DNA of 64,000 bases from Bifidobacterium simiarum. GTDB lineage: Bacteria > Actinomycetota > Actinomycetes > Actinomycetales > Bifidobacteriaceae. Shown here in pieces: positions 9,031 through 17,385 of this stretch. The first letter of the stretch is position 1, and every line of letters begins with the position of its first letter. The notes under the pieces are model-generated. The model was not told the origin of the DNA and searched no databases. It was given only the letters and a program-made list of their open reading frames with translations. Where the stretch lies: contig NZ_PEBK01000008.1 of assembly GCF_002802905.1 (NCBI RefSeq), forward strand, positions 54,699 to 118,698, written 5' to 3'. The translations under genes were made by a program, and so were the position numbers.

Positions 9031-9885
9031 TCAGTCCTCCTCGTGCCAGTGGGGGTTCTGTCCGAAGGTGTAGCCTTCGGGGTTGTCCATGGCGGCGATG
9101 TCGCGCATGTCCTGCTCATCGAGCTCGAAGCCGGTGAGGTCGAGGTTGGCGCGCTGGCGTTCGCGGTTCATCGACTTCGGGATCGCCACGTCGCCCAGCT
9201 GCAGGTGCCAGCGCAGGATCACGGCGACGGGGGAGACGCCGTGCTTTTCGGCGATGCGCACGATATCCCGGTCGCGGATCATCTGGTTGGCGCGGCCGAG
9301 CGGGCTCCATGCCTCGGTGATGATGCCATGCGCATCATCGTAGGCGCGCTGCTCGCGCTGCTGGAAGAACGGGCTGAGCTCCACCTGGTTGACGGCCGGG
9401 GTGACACCGGTGGCGCGGGTGATCAGGTCGATGTGGCCGGGCAGGAAGTTGCTCACGCCGATGTGCTTGACGATGCCCTGTTGCTGCGCGTCCACGAGCG
9501 CCTGCCATGCCTCCACGAACTGGCCCTGCGAAGGGTTAGGCCAGTGGATGAGGTACAGGTCAATGTAGTCGAGTCCCATGCGGGCCACGGATTCCTCGAT
9601 GGTGGCGCGGGCCTCGTCGTACTGGTGGTGGCGGCCGGGCAGCTTCGAGGTGACGATGATCTGCTCGCGCGGCACCTCGGATTCGCGGATCGCCTTGCCG
9701 ACCACGCCCTCGTTCTCGTAGTTGAATGCGGAATCGATGAGACGGTAGCCGACTTCGAGGGCCGACTTGATGGCGTCGATGCCGGCGAACCCGTTCACCC
9801 GGTAGGTGCCGAATCCGATGGCCGGCAACTCCAGCCCATCGTGGGCTTTGCGGATGGGGATCGCGGGCGGTTCGAGCAATGACAT
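9031..9885 (-). CDS. Aldo/keto reductase
   Basis: This 284-residue NADPH-dependent oxidoreductase of the AKR superfamily is cytosolic. It shows the barrel and the catalytic tetrad: Asp and Tyr in LIDSAFNYENE, Lys in IIVTSKLPG and His in LYLIHWPNP. The C-terminal cofactor segment is IPKSMNRERQRANLDL. The start at 9885 is fixed by AAGGAG seven bases upstream. An in-frame extension to 9930 has no support. It lies six bases from the SWIM gene on the same strand, so the two are probably cotranscribed. The substrate (small aldehyde, 2,5-diketo-gluconate type or other) cannot be read from sequence. Confidence 0.92.
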   Translation of the reverse strand: MSLLEPPAIPIRKAHDGLELPAIGFGTYRVNGFAGIDAIKSALEVGYRLIDSAFNYENEGVVGKAIRESEVPREQIIVTSKLPGRHHQYDEARATIEESVARMGLDYIDLYLIHWPNPSQGQFVEAWQALVDAQQQGIVKHIGVSNFLPGHIDLITRATGVTPAVNQVELSPFFQQREQRAYDDAHGIITEAWSPLGRANQMIRDRDIVRIAEKHGVSPVAVILRWHLQLGDVAIPKSMNRERQRANLDLTGFELDEQDMRDIAAMDNPEGYTFGQNPHWHEED

Positions 9886-9996
9886 GACAGACTCCTTCAT
9901 CAGATGTAGGTACTGGGTACTACGTCCCACTCTACTCGGTGGTGATTCGTCGAGTTTGTGGCCGGGAACCCGGTCGATGGGCTTAGAATCCGGTTT

Positions 9997-10054
9997 TTGG
10001 CAAATCCAAGCTTTTAGAGCCCATATTCGGCCTCTTTAAGCTTGGATTTGCCAA
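9997..10054. repeat. Palindromic element E1 with 17-bp perfect arms
   Basis: TTGGCAAATCCAAGCTT (9997-10013) is repeated in inverse at 10038-10054 around a 24-base loop containing AGAGCCCATATTCGG. Elements at 12048-12116 and 16923-16992 have the same plan: outer TTGGC...GCCAA arms and an AGAGCCCGTATTCGG core. It sits just beyond the 3' end of the sigma-like gene. It may be a terminator, a protein-binding site or the end of a mobile unit. Confidence 0.75.
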
Positions 10055-10084
10055 GAAATGAGATTGCCGCACGGTTGGATGAGG

Positions 10085-11914
10085 TCAGTTGATCGGATTT
10101 CCTGTGGGTAGCAGTTCCGCGATGTCCTCATCTCCTCGATCGAGTAGCTTTTCGATGATTTCGCCGGAGGATGCGTGGCCAGTCAATCCGATCGACCGGG
10201 CGATGGTCTCAAACGCGAGTTGTGGGGAATCGGCATCACCGCCATCCCCGCCACACAGGACCAACGCATCATGCATGGCGGCACTGTTCAGATCGGCCAT
10301 CGGAACGATATCGAAGGTACCGTCATCCCCGAACCTGAGAAACACCTGCTGTCCCACAGCCAGACCTCGCCGATCGAAAAACCGCTTGACAGTTCCGAGA
10401 CCGGGACTGATGCCCGTCCAGTACACCCGCTGCACGCCCAGCGGCGAGTGAAGCTCCCGCTCATCACGGAACTCGAGACCAAGAATGTTGGCCACCGACA
10501 TCGGCAGCACGCTGCCGCTGCCACGTTCATGTTCATGGGTCAGTGTGGTACGTAACAGCCACGCATCGGAATGCCGGAACAGCCTTGCCGACGCGTATGG
10601 ATCGTTGTCCGCCTTCATCCGGCCGGGATCCGCCATGGTCACCACTCCTCGAACCGTACGGAAGGGAAGCGTTCCGGCATAGGAAACGATGCTTCGTTCC
10701 GAAGCGCCGGACCTTCCCGCGATTTCACGGATCAGCCGATTCAGCTCGACGGATCCGCCATTACGGTCGAGGCTCCGCTGGATCTCGCCGCGGATGTTCG
10801 AATATTCGGGCATCCCCCAATCGACAAGACCGTACTTGTCTTTGCTGACACGGTTGACTCGATCATCCCTCGCCAGAGCATTGCGAAGCGAGGTCACGCT
10901 ACGACGCTTCGGATCCATGTTGATGATCTCATCCAAAGTCAGTGGACGATCCTTGACGAACAGCGATGCGACAGCGAAGTCTTCAAGAGAACGGCAGGAC
11001 ACGAATGCGAAGTCGTCCATGACGATCATTCCGCAGTACTTCAGCCACGCCTGAAGGTTGCGGGCGCTGTCGTCGATCTGATCGGAATTTGCGTGGGAGG
11101 CATTTCCGCCGATGCGAACCACCCCGAACTCGTTCGCGTCGGCGGACAGAACCTCGTTGACGCAACGCTTCGCCTCATCCAGTGAGGGTGTGGCCATCCA
11201 TCCGTCGGCGATCTCGAAGGATGGTTCCGTTCCCAAGGCCTGCAGTAGCCGCCATATCGGTACGTTTAGCAAGGGCAGGGTTCTGACGAGCACCGGCATG
11301 TTCTCAAAGGCTTTCGACCGAGGAAGGATCTCTCCCTCATGGCGGAATAGATGACGCAGCTGTGAAGGAAGATCGGACTGTTCGATGACATTGATCATCC
11401 GAGCCTTAAGATCCCTCTCGATCTGCCTGACCCGTTCGCGGGTGATGCCATGGCGCGCTCCGACGTCGTTCAGGGTCTCCGGATCATCGGCCAGCAGCCG
11501 TGCGGACAGAATGTCGAGATCCCGATAGTCGAAGGACTCCAACAGCGTGATCAGCGGGCGTAATTCCCCGGGAACGGTTTCCTCTCTTGCCATGTCTGCC
11601 GCCAAGGCCGCATCGGCATGGTCTTCCGAATACCCGGCCGAATGCTCCGAAATATCCGGATCGCCTATCTGGTCAAGATCCTCTCTGGTGAAGAACAGCG
11701 AATAATCGTTTGGAGAGGCAATGGATTCGACGTCGGCATGGTCTATGCGATCAATGGCATCCAGCACATCCTTTGGCGCATTGTCACGGATTTCATCGTT
11801 GATTCGAATCAGGGTATGTCCGGACAGACCGTTGTCCGCGGCCCATTGCGCGACGGAGACAATATCGGCGTACAATCCCTTGGCCCCGGTGATTGCCATG
11901 CGATCATCGTCCAC
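10085..11914 (-). CDS. Sigma-70 region-4-like DNA-binding protein, 609 residues
   Basis: A helix-turn-helix of the sigma-70 region 4 type is at about residues 148-170 (GARHGITRERVRQIERDLK). No region 2 is present, so this is not a canonical sigma factor. Later come two winged-helix-like segments: a HARE-HTH-like stretch around residues 325-395 (PLTLDEIINMD...YGLVDWG) and a second around 395-440. The C-terminal third is unrecognised. It starts with GTG at 11914; an ATG five codons on is possible. It is a cytosolic DNA-binding protein, plausibly the regulator of the operon divergently encoded from 12329. A broken second copy lies at 16593. Flanking palindromes E1 and E2 bracket the gene. Confidence 0.7.
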   Translation of the reverse strand: MDDDRMAITGAKGLYADIVSVAQWAADNGLSGHTLIRINDEIRDNAPKDVLDAIDRIDHADVESIASPNDYSLFFTREDLDQIGDPDISEHSAGYSEDHADAALAADMAREETVPGELRPLITLLESFDYRDLDILSARLLADDPETLNDVGARHGITRERVRQIERDLKARMINVIEQSDLPSQLRHLFRHEGEILPRSKAFENMPVLVRTLPLLNVPIWRLLQALGTEPSFEIADGWMATPSLDEAKRCVNEVLSADANEFGVVRIGGNASHANSDQIDDSARNLQAWLKYCGMIVMDDFAFVSCRSLEDFAVASLFVKDRPLTLDEIINMDPKRRSVTSLRNALARDDRVNRVSKDKYGLVDWGMPEYSNIRGEIQRSLDRNGGSVELNRLIREIAGRSGASERSIVSYAGTLPFRTVRGVVTMADPGRMKADNDPYASARLFRHSDAWLLRTTLTHEHERGSGSVLPMSVANILGLEFRDERELHSPLGVQRVYWTGISPGLGTVKRFFDRRGLAVGQQVFLRFGDDGTFDIVPMADLNSAAMHDALVLCGGDGGDADSPQLAFETIARSIGLTGHASSGEIIEKLLDRGDEDIAELLPTGNPIN

Positions 11915-12012
11915 GAAAAGCCCCCTTTGCCTATGACATTGCCATGAATCGATATCGATTCATTCAGGTATTCCCATGATAATGACGTTCGGAATGTTCG
12001 GCTGTTCGCGGT

Positions 12013-12246
12013 CTGGCCAACCTGTTCACTAGGAGACCGCGACCGAACCTTACTTGGCCGATCCGATTGCCAAGAGCCCGTATTCGGGCTCCAGATGAAT
12101 GGTTTCGCCAAGAAGGGGATACGTGAACGGGTCGGCCAGTGATTGGCGAACGGATCGGCCAAGGAACGGCCTACCATGCGTGATTACCCCCACTCTGACT
12201 TCCCCGTGAGAGGAAGACGACCGACGGCACCGGTCGGATGAGGTGA
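12013..12246. repeat. Leader repeat block C, left copy
   Basis: These 234 bases are nearly identical, base for base, to 16888-17122 in the same orientation. The block holds palindrome E2 (12048-12116: CCTTACTTGGC with an almost perfect inverse, and inner stem GAGCCC/GGGCTC), several further TTGGC/GCCAA half-sites (12120-12172), and the double-hairpin element 12195-12246. It occupies most of the 414-base gap between the sigma-like gene and the three-gene operon, so it must contain the promoters of both. No single hexamer pair stands out. Confidence 0.85.
12195..12246. repeat. Double-hairpin interspersed repeat, copy 1
   Basis: This 52-base element comprises CTTCC...GGAAG followed by CCGAC...GTCGG and the tail ATGAGGTGA. 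Copies of exactly the same length are at 17071-17122 and 56551-56602, all in the same orientation. Similar CTTCC/GGAAG plus CTCATCCG elements are common between genes of gut bacteria. It lies about 80 bases upstream of the operon start. Confidence 0.75.
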
Positions 12247-12328
12247 ACGAGAAACCCTGATCCGGCTATACACTGATGGAATACGATGACGACGAACACG
12301 ATGATGACGCCAACGAGGGAGTATGGTC

Positions 12329-13699
12329 ATGGATAACGCGATTCAGCTGGTCCGTGCGGCCGATCCCCGTCTGGTGTCCGCCGCGGAGGTCGATGAGAAC
12401 TTCCATGGAGAGATTCCCGATGGCGTCCGGTTCGTCTGCCCGTACTGCAATCGCCCGGTGGTGGCCGCGGCCATGGGCTCGCGCGGTCCGTATCGCCGAC
12501 GATACGCCAAATCCCCGCATTTCAAGCATCGCAAGAACGACGAATGGGCGCAGCAATGCCAGCTGTATCAGAGCGGCACGGGCGCGGGGTTCTACAATTC
12601 GATCGTGCCGTCGCTGCTGATGTTCCTACGCAGAGTCAGGGGTCATGGCCGCGCCGATGCCTTCCGGGTCGAATTCAGTCTGCGTCGCAGGCGACTGTCC
12701 TTTCTGCGGCGCGCGCTGTCGGACTCGGACGTCATCACCGTGGACGGCGAACGGCATTCGCTGCGGTATCTGACGGAACGACGTGGCCGGACCATCACGC
12801 TTCGACGGCCGCTCGGCGATGTGGAGTCACGCATCACGATTCCGGATCGCTGGAGGAAGTATGTGGGTGCGCCCGAGGACAGCAGGGGAGTACTGATGTT
12901 TTCGGATGCCTTCGGCGGCAACGGCGGACGGTACCTGCACAAGGGCGCGGCGGTGCACACCGGCATCGACTACTATGTGGTGACCGACCCGCGACGCGGC
13001 CGGGAGCTGGAGTCGCTGTTCGACGTGACGAAGCCGGTCGGACGACTGATCGACGAGGACGGAACGGCCGTGTACCGGGTGAGGGTGTCGCCGACGTCCC
13101 GACGACACAATCGCGTCGACGACTGGCTGGGAACATATGGGTATTGCCTATCGGATGTCGATCGCTCCGCTCAGCTGGTGTGGCCGCCGAGTCTGAGAGC
13201 GTTCGGCATCGATGAGCCGCTGTTCCGCAGGTCCATGCCGATCTACCAGTTCCCGTATCGGATACCGGCGGATCGGCAGGCCGACCGTGTGGATCGCCGA
13301 TCGTTTGATCTGCATGATTCGCGCGGCCTCGGGTTCGTCGGATTCGGACGGGAACTGAACCCCACGTATGAGCAAGAGTCATCATGCCTGTTCTTCAAAC
13401 CGAATCGGCACATGCCGTGGGGAGCCGTGATGCTGGGACGGACGATCCCGGATGACCTGCATCCCGCCGAGGTCGATTCGACGGACGCACCGGATGCTCT
13501 TGACGATCCGTCGGAAGCAACGGCATCGGAGACGACGGCAGCGAAGGCACAGTCGAGTTTCGCGGACGATATCCCGCGATTGCCGCTCGGCCATGGCGCC
13601 GATGTGGCACGACTGCGCATGGGGGAGATCCCCGAACACACCCCCGAACACAATGATTCACGCGGCGAGCGCATCGCCATCATACGAGAAGGAGCATGA
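12329..13699 (+). CDS. CoiA-like zinc-binding protein, first gene of an uncharacterised operon
   Basis: This 456-residue cytosolic protein has an N-terminal zinc module like that of CoiA-family proteins: Cys37-x-x-Cys40, then a basic stretch, HFKH at residues 64-67 and Cys77. In CoiA and some restriction-like proteins this module precedes a nuclease domain. Here the rest (residues 90-456) shows no recognised PD-(D/E)xK motif. It ends in an Ala/Thr/Glu-rich low-complexity tail. ATG 12329 is preferred over 12323 because GAGGGA is then eight bases upstream. The stop lies two bases before the next start, so the genes are coupled. The context (three overlapping genes of unknown function in a repeat-flanked insert) suggests a defence or mobile-element role. 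That is inference. Confidence 0.65.
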   Translation: MDNAIQLVRAADPRLVSAAEVDENFHGEIPDGVRFVCPYCNRPVVAAAMGSRGPYRRRYAKSPHFKHRKNDEWAQQCQLYQSGTGAGFYNSIVPSLLMFLRRVRGHGRADAFRVEFSLRRRRLSFLRRALSDSDVITVDGERHSLRYLTERRGRTITLRRPLGDVESRITIPDRWRKYVGAPEDSRGVLMFSDAFGGNGGRYLHKGAAVHTGIDYYVVTDPRRGRELESLFDVTKPVGRLIDEDGTAVYRVRVSPTSRRHNRVDDWLGTYGYCLSDVDRSAQLVWPPSLRAFGIDEPLFRRSMPIYQFPYRIPADRQADRVDRRSFDLHDSRGLGFVGFGRELNPTYEQESSCLFFKPNRHMPWGAVMLGRTIPDDLHPAEVDSTDAPDALDDPSEATASETTAAKAQSSFADDIPRLPLGHGADVARLRMGEIPEHTPEHNDSRGERIAIIREGA

Positions 13700-13701
13700 T
13701 C

Positions 13702-15810
13702 ATGGTCTGGCTGAACGATTCCGAATATCCTCGTGCATCCGTGTGCTTCGTGAGATGGCAGACGAATGGAAATTGCGAATTCGTCAGAATCATGGATTAT
13801 CGGCGGGAATTCAACGGAACCGGAAAATATCGTCAAGTCCTTCCTGAAACTAACAAGCCGAAGGACCCTACGAAGGGATCGTATTCCGACCCCAATAATC
13901 CCCGCACAATGTATCATCCGAATATTGATTCATTCATAAGGGATAATCCAGAGGATTATATCTTTCTGAAATGGGCCCCCAACCATAACGATCCCGGCAA
14001 ACCATGGGTCCAAGGAAAGATTAATCAGACTGAGACCCCGCCTTTCTATGAAGTCATTGATTGTCCCGAGGTGAGTAATTTATATGGATTGAGGGAGCGT
14101 CTGATCAAAGGATGGTCGTATCGAGGCATCCCGGCACCCTTGGTGTTGATCGCTTACGCTCAAAACAATAACCGCATTAAGGTGGTGGCTTTCGATAGAA
14201 CTTGTTTGGAATATGGGCATGGAAAAATTCGTCTGAAGTCGGATGGACCGTTAACTGCGCAACAGTACACCTTGAATTTTGAGATGTTAGTGCGACTGCC
14301 CAGACACCTTACCCTACAGTCGGAAGATCGGTGGCTCTATGGAAGTCCATCGTTGCCAACGTCCGATGGGACCGTGGTCGTTCAACCAGTGTCGGAATAC
14401 GTCATTCGATATTTGCGTTGGTTCAACAAGACGACGGATCTTACCTTCGGCAGCGATGATGGACAGCGTATCGCTGAGATGATCCGCGCTGCCTTCGAAG
14501 CCCCGGAGCGGTTGGAGGATTTTTCCGATGGATCGATTTCTTCCTCGGAGATCCAGCAGATTCGTAAAGCCATTATGCGACTGCAGCATCCGAATGACGA
14601 AATGATGAACAGTCTGATCCGAGAAATGTTGATGCATGATCAGAAATTCGTCCAACGGTGTCGTGCTGAAGCCTTTCGTGATCTTGAACCTGAGATTTCC
14701 AGCAAGAGACAGGAAATGCATCAGCTCGAGGAGGCGGCGCAGCAGCAGGCTTCGGCGAACGCCGCGCTGGCTGCTCAGGAGAAGCAGCTGAGGCAGCAGA
14801 TCGAAGAGGCGCGACAGCGGATCGAAACCGAGCAGGCGAACCTGCATGACGTCGAGCAGGAGAAGGAACGGGTGCTTGCGCGTCTTGATGAGGACGCCGC
14901 ATTGCGACTCGGACTACGGGCCACTGTGCGATTCACGGAGCGATTCACTGCCGGGCAATCGTCCGGGTCCGCTGCCGAGAACGTTTTGAATCCTGTCCGC
15001 TACCCGGAATTAGGTACGCCGTCCGCGGGCGACAGTATCGCCGATGCGTTGAAGCACAATCTGAGGCAGTTCGGCATTGTTCCCGTGCGGCAATCCGCCG
15101 ACATGAACATGCTGGTCGATGGCATTCGGTCCACGTTGTCGGCGACCCATTTGCTGGCCGTGGACTCCATGTTCGCCGCGCCGCTGGCCAACACACTGTC
15201 ATACGCCGTACGGAGCGTTCCGGCCTCGCATGTCAGCGTGCCGACGGATTGGAACGATTCCTCGGCGTTGGACGATCTGCTGAACGATGATCGTCAGCGG
15301 GTGCTGGTGTTGGACAATCTGTTCGACACCGTCAACGAAAGCGTGCTGTTCGAACTATCCCGTGCGCAGTCGGAGACGATCGTCATCCTGCCGGTGGGCG
15401 CATACGGCAATCTGCGGCTGGTGGCCAGGGAGATCTGGAATCGGATCTTCTACGTGCCGACCGAGCGGTATGCGGTGCTGTCTCAGTCGGCGCCGACGCC
15501 TGCGTTCGCACATCATTCGGAATCGAATCCGAGTGTGGAGGATCGGGAAATTCTTGCCAAGACCAAATCCCTTGGACCGAAGATCGGCAATGGACTGCCG
15601 ACGACGTCGATGATATTGCCCGTCACCATAGGCATGGCGGGAGAAGCGATGGGGATCACAGGAACCGGCCAATGGATAGCGCCGCATCTCACACTGCAGC
15701 TGTCGCTCCATCAGGGACCGGAACAGGCTCAGTCATTCGCCAATGGCTGCACGGACGCCTACTCCTGCAACACCCTGCTGACTCGTGTCTGGAAGCGCAA
15801 TGGTCGGTAG
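13702..15810 (+). CDS. Uncharacterised coiled-coil protein with a degenerate AAA-like C-terminus
   Basis: This is a 702-residue protein. Residues 1-330 are an unrecognised domain, encoded by DNA clearly richer in A/T than its neighbours. Residues about 333-397 are a Glu/Gln/Ala-rich coiled coil. Residues 440-640 resemble the core of McrB-type AAA proteins: a strand-loop-helix where Walker A should be (LLAVDSMFAAPLANTL, about 484-499) but without GxxGxGK(S/T), then a Walker-B-like strand RVLVLDNLFDTVNE near residue 534, then ETIVILPVGAYGNLRLV. If this reading is right it is a pseudo-ATPase. ATG 13702 has GAAGGAG seven bases upstream; 13696 is too close to it. It overlaps the third gene by 11 bases. 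Confidence 0.6.
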   Translation: MVWLNDSEYPRASVCFVRWQTNGNCEFVRIMDYRREFNGTGKYRQVLPETNKPKDPTKGSYSDPNNPRTMYHPNIDSFIRDNPEDYIFLKWAPNHNDPGKPWVQGKINQTETPPFYEVIDCPEVSNLYGLRERLIKGWSYRGIPAPLVLIAYAQNNNRIKVVAFDRTCLEYGHGKIRLKSDGPLTAQQYTLNFEMLVRLPRHLTLQSEDRWLYGSPSLPTSDGTVVVQPVSEYVIRYLRWFNKTTDLTFGSDDGQRIAEMIRAAFEAPERLEDFSDGSISSSEIQQIRKAIMRLQHPNDEMMNSLIREMLMHDQKFVQRCRAEAFRDLEPEISSKRQEMHQLEEAAQQQASANAALAAQEKQLRQQIEEARQRIETEQANLHDVEQEKERVLARLDEDAALRLGLRATVRFTERFTAGQSSGSAAENVLNPVRYPELGTPSAGDSIADALKHNLRQFGIVPVRQSADMNMLVDGIRSTLSATHLLAVDSMFAAPLANTLSYAVRSVPASHVSVPTDWNDSSALDDLLNDDRQRVLVLDNLFDTVNESVLFELSRAQSETIVILPVGAYGNLRLVAREIWNRIFYVPTERYAVLSQSAPTPAFAHHSESNPSVEDREILAKTKSLGPKIGNGLPTTSMILPVTIGMAGEAMGITGTGQWIAPHLTLQLSLHQGPEQAQSFANGCTDAYSCNTLLTRVWKRNGR

Positions 15811-16597
15811 GGTACTGGACGACATCGCCGAGGATCTCGGGCTCGTTCGTGTCCAGAAGGAATCGAACGCGGCGTTCGCGTCGCGGGCGGCATACTCCGC
15901 ATTGCGGTTTTGGATGCAGGCGTTCTGTCTGGATGACGGATACGGCGGCGTCTACGGCATCGACGGGAAAACCGTGGAGCGTAAGTCGGCGGCATGGTTG
16001 GAGACTTTGGCGAGATCGTATCCGGACATCCGCCGATGGTTCGGCGGCGATGATCGAGCCGGTATAAAGCGCATACTGTCGCTGATGGTCTCCTCACGGA
16101 ATCTGATCGTCACGGATGAGGGACTGTATCGCTGTGTCACCGCCCATACTGAGTGGATCTCCGATGATTGCGCGGTGCTGTCCGGGCTGGCGGATCCGAC
16201 GGATCCGACGAAACCGATGCGAGCCAACGAGATCGGCGTGGATCCGCTGCCGTTCTCCGGACTGACCTCGGCGGTCTCCCGTCAGGACCGGATTCGTCGT
16301 CAAGACCCGGTCCATGATCAGGGATCGTGGGGGGACGGATCGTGGAGTGACGGCGGCATCGGTAACGTCGTTGCCGGCAAGGGCACCCGCACGGCGAGAA
16401 TCCAACCGCTGGACGAGCGGCATTGCCTGCTGACCCTCAACGCCGCCTTACCTTCGGATACGAAGGCCGCGCGACTGATCGGCATGGTGTCATGGCCGCA
16501 ACGTTCGGCGACGGACGCGCTGCATCGCGTATTCCGTCGCGAATACACGGACGTCATCACGCACATCCTGAAACTCGAAGACGTGAGAGTGCGATGA
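15800..16597 (+). CDS. Unknown protein, third gene of the operon
   Basis: This 265-residue soluble protein has no recognised domain. The N-terminal 120 residues are predicted helical (VGRVLDDIAEDLGLVRVQKE, then SRAAYSALRFWMQAFC), the middle is Gly/Asp/Ser-rich, and a final domain (RTARIQPLDERHCLLTLNAAL) looks like beta strands. ATG 15800 lies inside the end of the upstream gene (11-base overlap) with GGAAG five bases before it, so translation is coupled and the product probably works with the coiled-coil protein. Its stop codon (16595-16597) falls inside the first bases of the downstream repeat copy, so the repeat junction coincides with the gene end. Confidence 0.6.
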   Translation: MVGRVLDDIAEDLGLVRVQKESNAAFASRAAYSALRFWMQAFCLDDGYGGVYGIDGKTVERKSAAWLETLARSYPDIRRWFGGDDRAGIKRILSLMVSSRNLIVTDEGLYRCVTAHTEWISDDCAVLSGLADPTDPTKPMRANEIGVDPLPFSGLTSAVSRQDRIRRQDPVHDQGSWGDGSWSDGGIGNVVAGKGTRTARIQPLDERHCLLTLNAALPSDTKAARLIGMVSWPQRSATDALHRVFRREYTDVITHILKLEDVRVR

Positions 16598-16887
16598 GGT
16601 CAGTTGATCGGATTCCCTTTGAGCAGTAGCTCCGCGATATCCTCATCTCCTCGATCGCGTAGCTTTTCGATGATTTCGGTGGGGGATGCATTTCCGCCGA
16701 TGCGAACCACCCCGAGCTCGTTCGCATCGGCGGACAGAACCTCGTTGACGAAAAGCTTCGATTAATCGATGGAGGGCGTGGCCATCCATCCGTCGGCGAT
16801 CTCGAAGGACGGTTCCGTATCTCGAATTCGACATAGGTCGGGAATAGGTCGGAACGTCTCCGCCGTCTCCTCATGTTCGGTCCGTAC
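16593..16887 (-). pseudogene. Internally deleted second copy of the sigma-region-4-like gene
   Basis: 16593-16690 matches 10078-10175 (3' end of the intact gene), and 16687-16819 matches 11100-11232 (middle of the gene), in the same order and orientation. About 925 bases between those segments, and nearly all of the 5' part including the helix-turn-helix, are missing. Within the retained part the sequence has drifted (stop-producing changes near 16760). It cannot encode the protein. The leader block C follows at 16888. Confidence 0.85.
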
Positions 16888-17122
16888 CTGGCCAACCCGT
16901 TCACTAGGAGACCACGACCGAACCTTACTTGGCCGATCCGATTGCCAAGAGCCCGTATTCGGGCTCCAGATGATCGTTTTCGCCAAGTAAGGGGATACGT
17001 GAACGGGTCGGCCAGTGATTGGTGAACGGATCGGCCAAGGAACGGCCGATCATGCGGGATCCCCTCCACTCTGTCTTCCCCGTGAGAGGAAGACGGCCGA
17101 CGGCACCGGTCGGATGAGGTGA
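16888..17122. repeat. Leader repeat block C, right copy
   Basis: This is a near-identical direct repeat of 12013-12246. It contains palindrome E3 (16923-16992), whose outer arms CCTTACTTGGC/GCCAAGTAAGG are perfect here, with inner stem GAGCCC-GTATTC-GGGCTC (16949-16966). It also contains the double hairpin copy 2 (17071-17122). In the left copy the block leads into the three-gene operon. Here it leads towards the toxin-antitoxin pair. Confidence 0.85.
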
Positions 17123-17165
17123 TCCGTGGCCCATAACGAATAATGCTGCCCAGCAAGTGAATGAT

Positions 17166-17193
17166 GTTACCGGGTATGGGCATACCCGGTAAC
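17166..17193. promoter_or_regulatory. 28-base palindrome, probable operator O1
   Basis: GTTACCGGGTATG and its exact inverse CATACCCGGTAAC are separated by two bases. A second, imperfect copy begins exactly 70 bases further on (17236), and an isolated CGGGTATG half-site lies at 17346-17353. Paired palindromes upstream of a toxin-antitoxin operon suit autoregulation by the antitoxin. Which protein binds is not shown by sequence. Confidence 0.6.
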
Positions 17194-17235
17194 ACACTCT
17201 TGAACCCCTTGCAATTTCAACGTTTTGAGACACCG

Positions 17236-17263
17236 GTTACCGGGTACGCCCATACCCTGTCGC
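17236..17263. promoter_or_regulatory. Imperfect second copy of the palindrome, probable operator O2
   Basis: It shares GTTACCGGGTA with O1, then has CGCC, then CATACCC followed by TGT in place of GGT. Centre-to-centre distance from O1 is 70 bases, close to a whole number of helical turns, so both could be bound on the same face. The 123 bases up to the toxin start contain TATGCT (17350-17355) as a possible -10. Confidence 0.5.
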
Positions 17264-17385
17264 ACATTATCCGCACTGGCCGCCAAGAGGTTGGGTCCCG
17301 GCCCGTACACCCTCCACCCCAGCGATCCTCATCACACGCCCAAGACGGGTATGCTTGGAATCACTTGCGAAAGCGAGGTGAGCCT

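Noticed and set aside
10085..11914. Genuine sigma factor
   Set aside because: Only a region-4-type helix-turn-helix is present. Region 2, needed for core binding and -10 recognition, is absent.
17161..17385. Longer start for the toxin-like gene inside the palindrome region
   Set aside because: The extended frame runs through both palindromes with no family-like sequence, whereas TTG 17386 has a good ribosome site.
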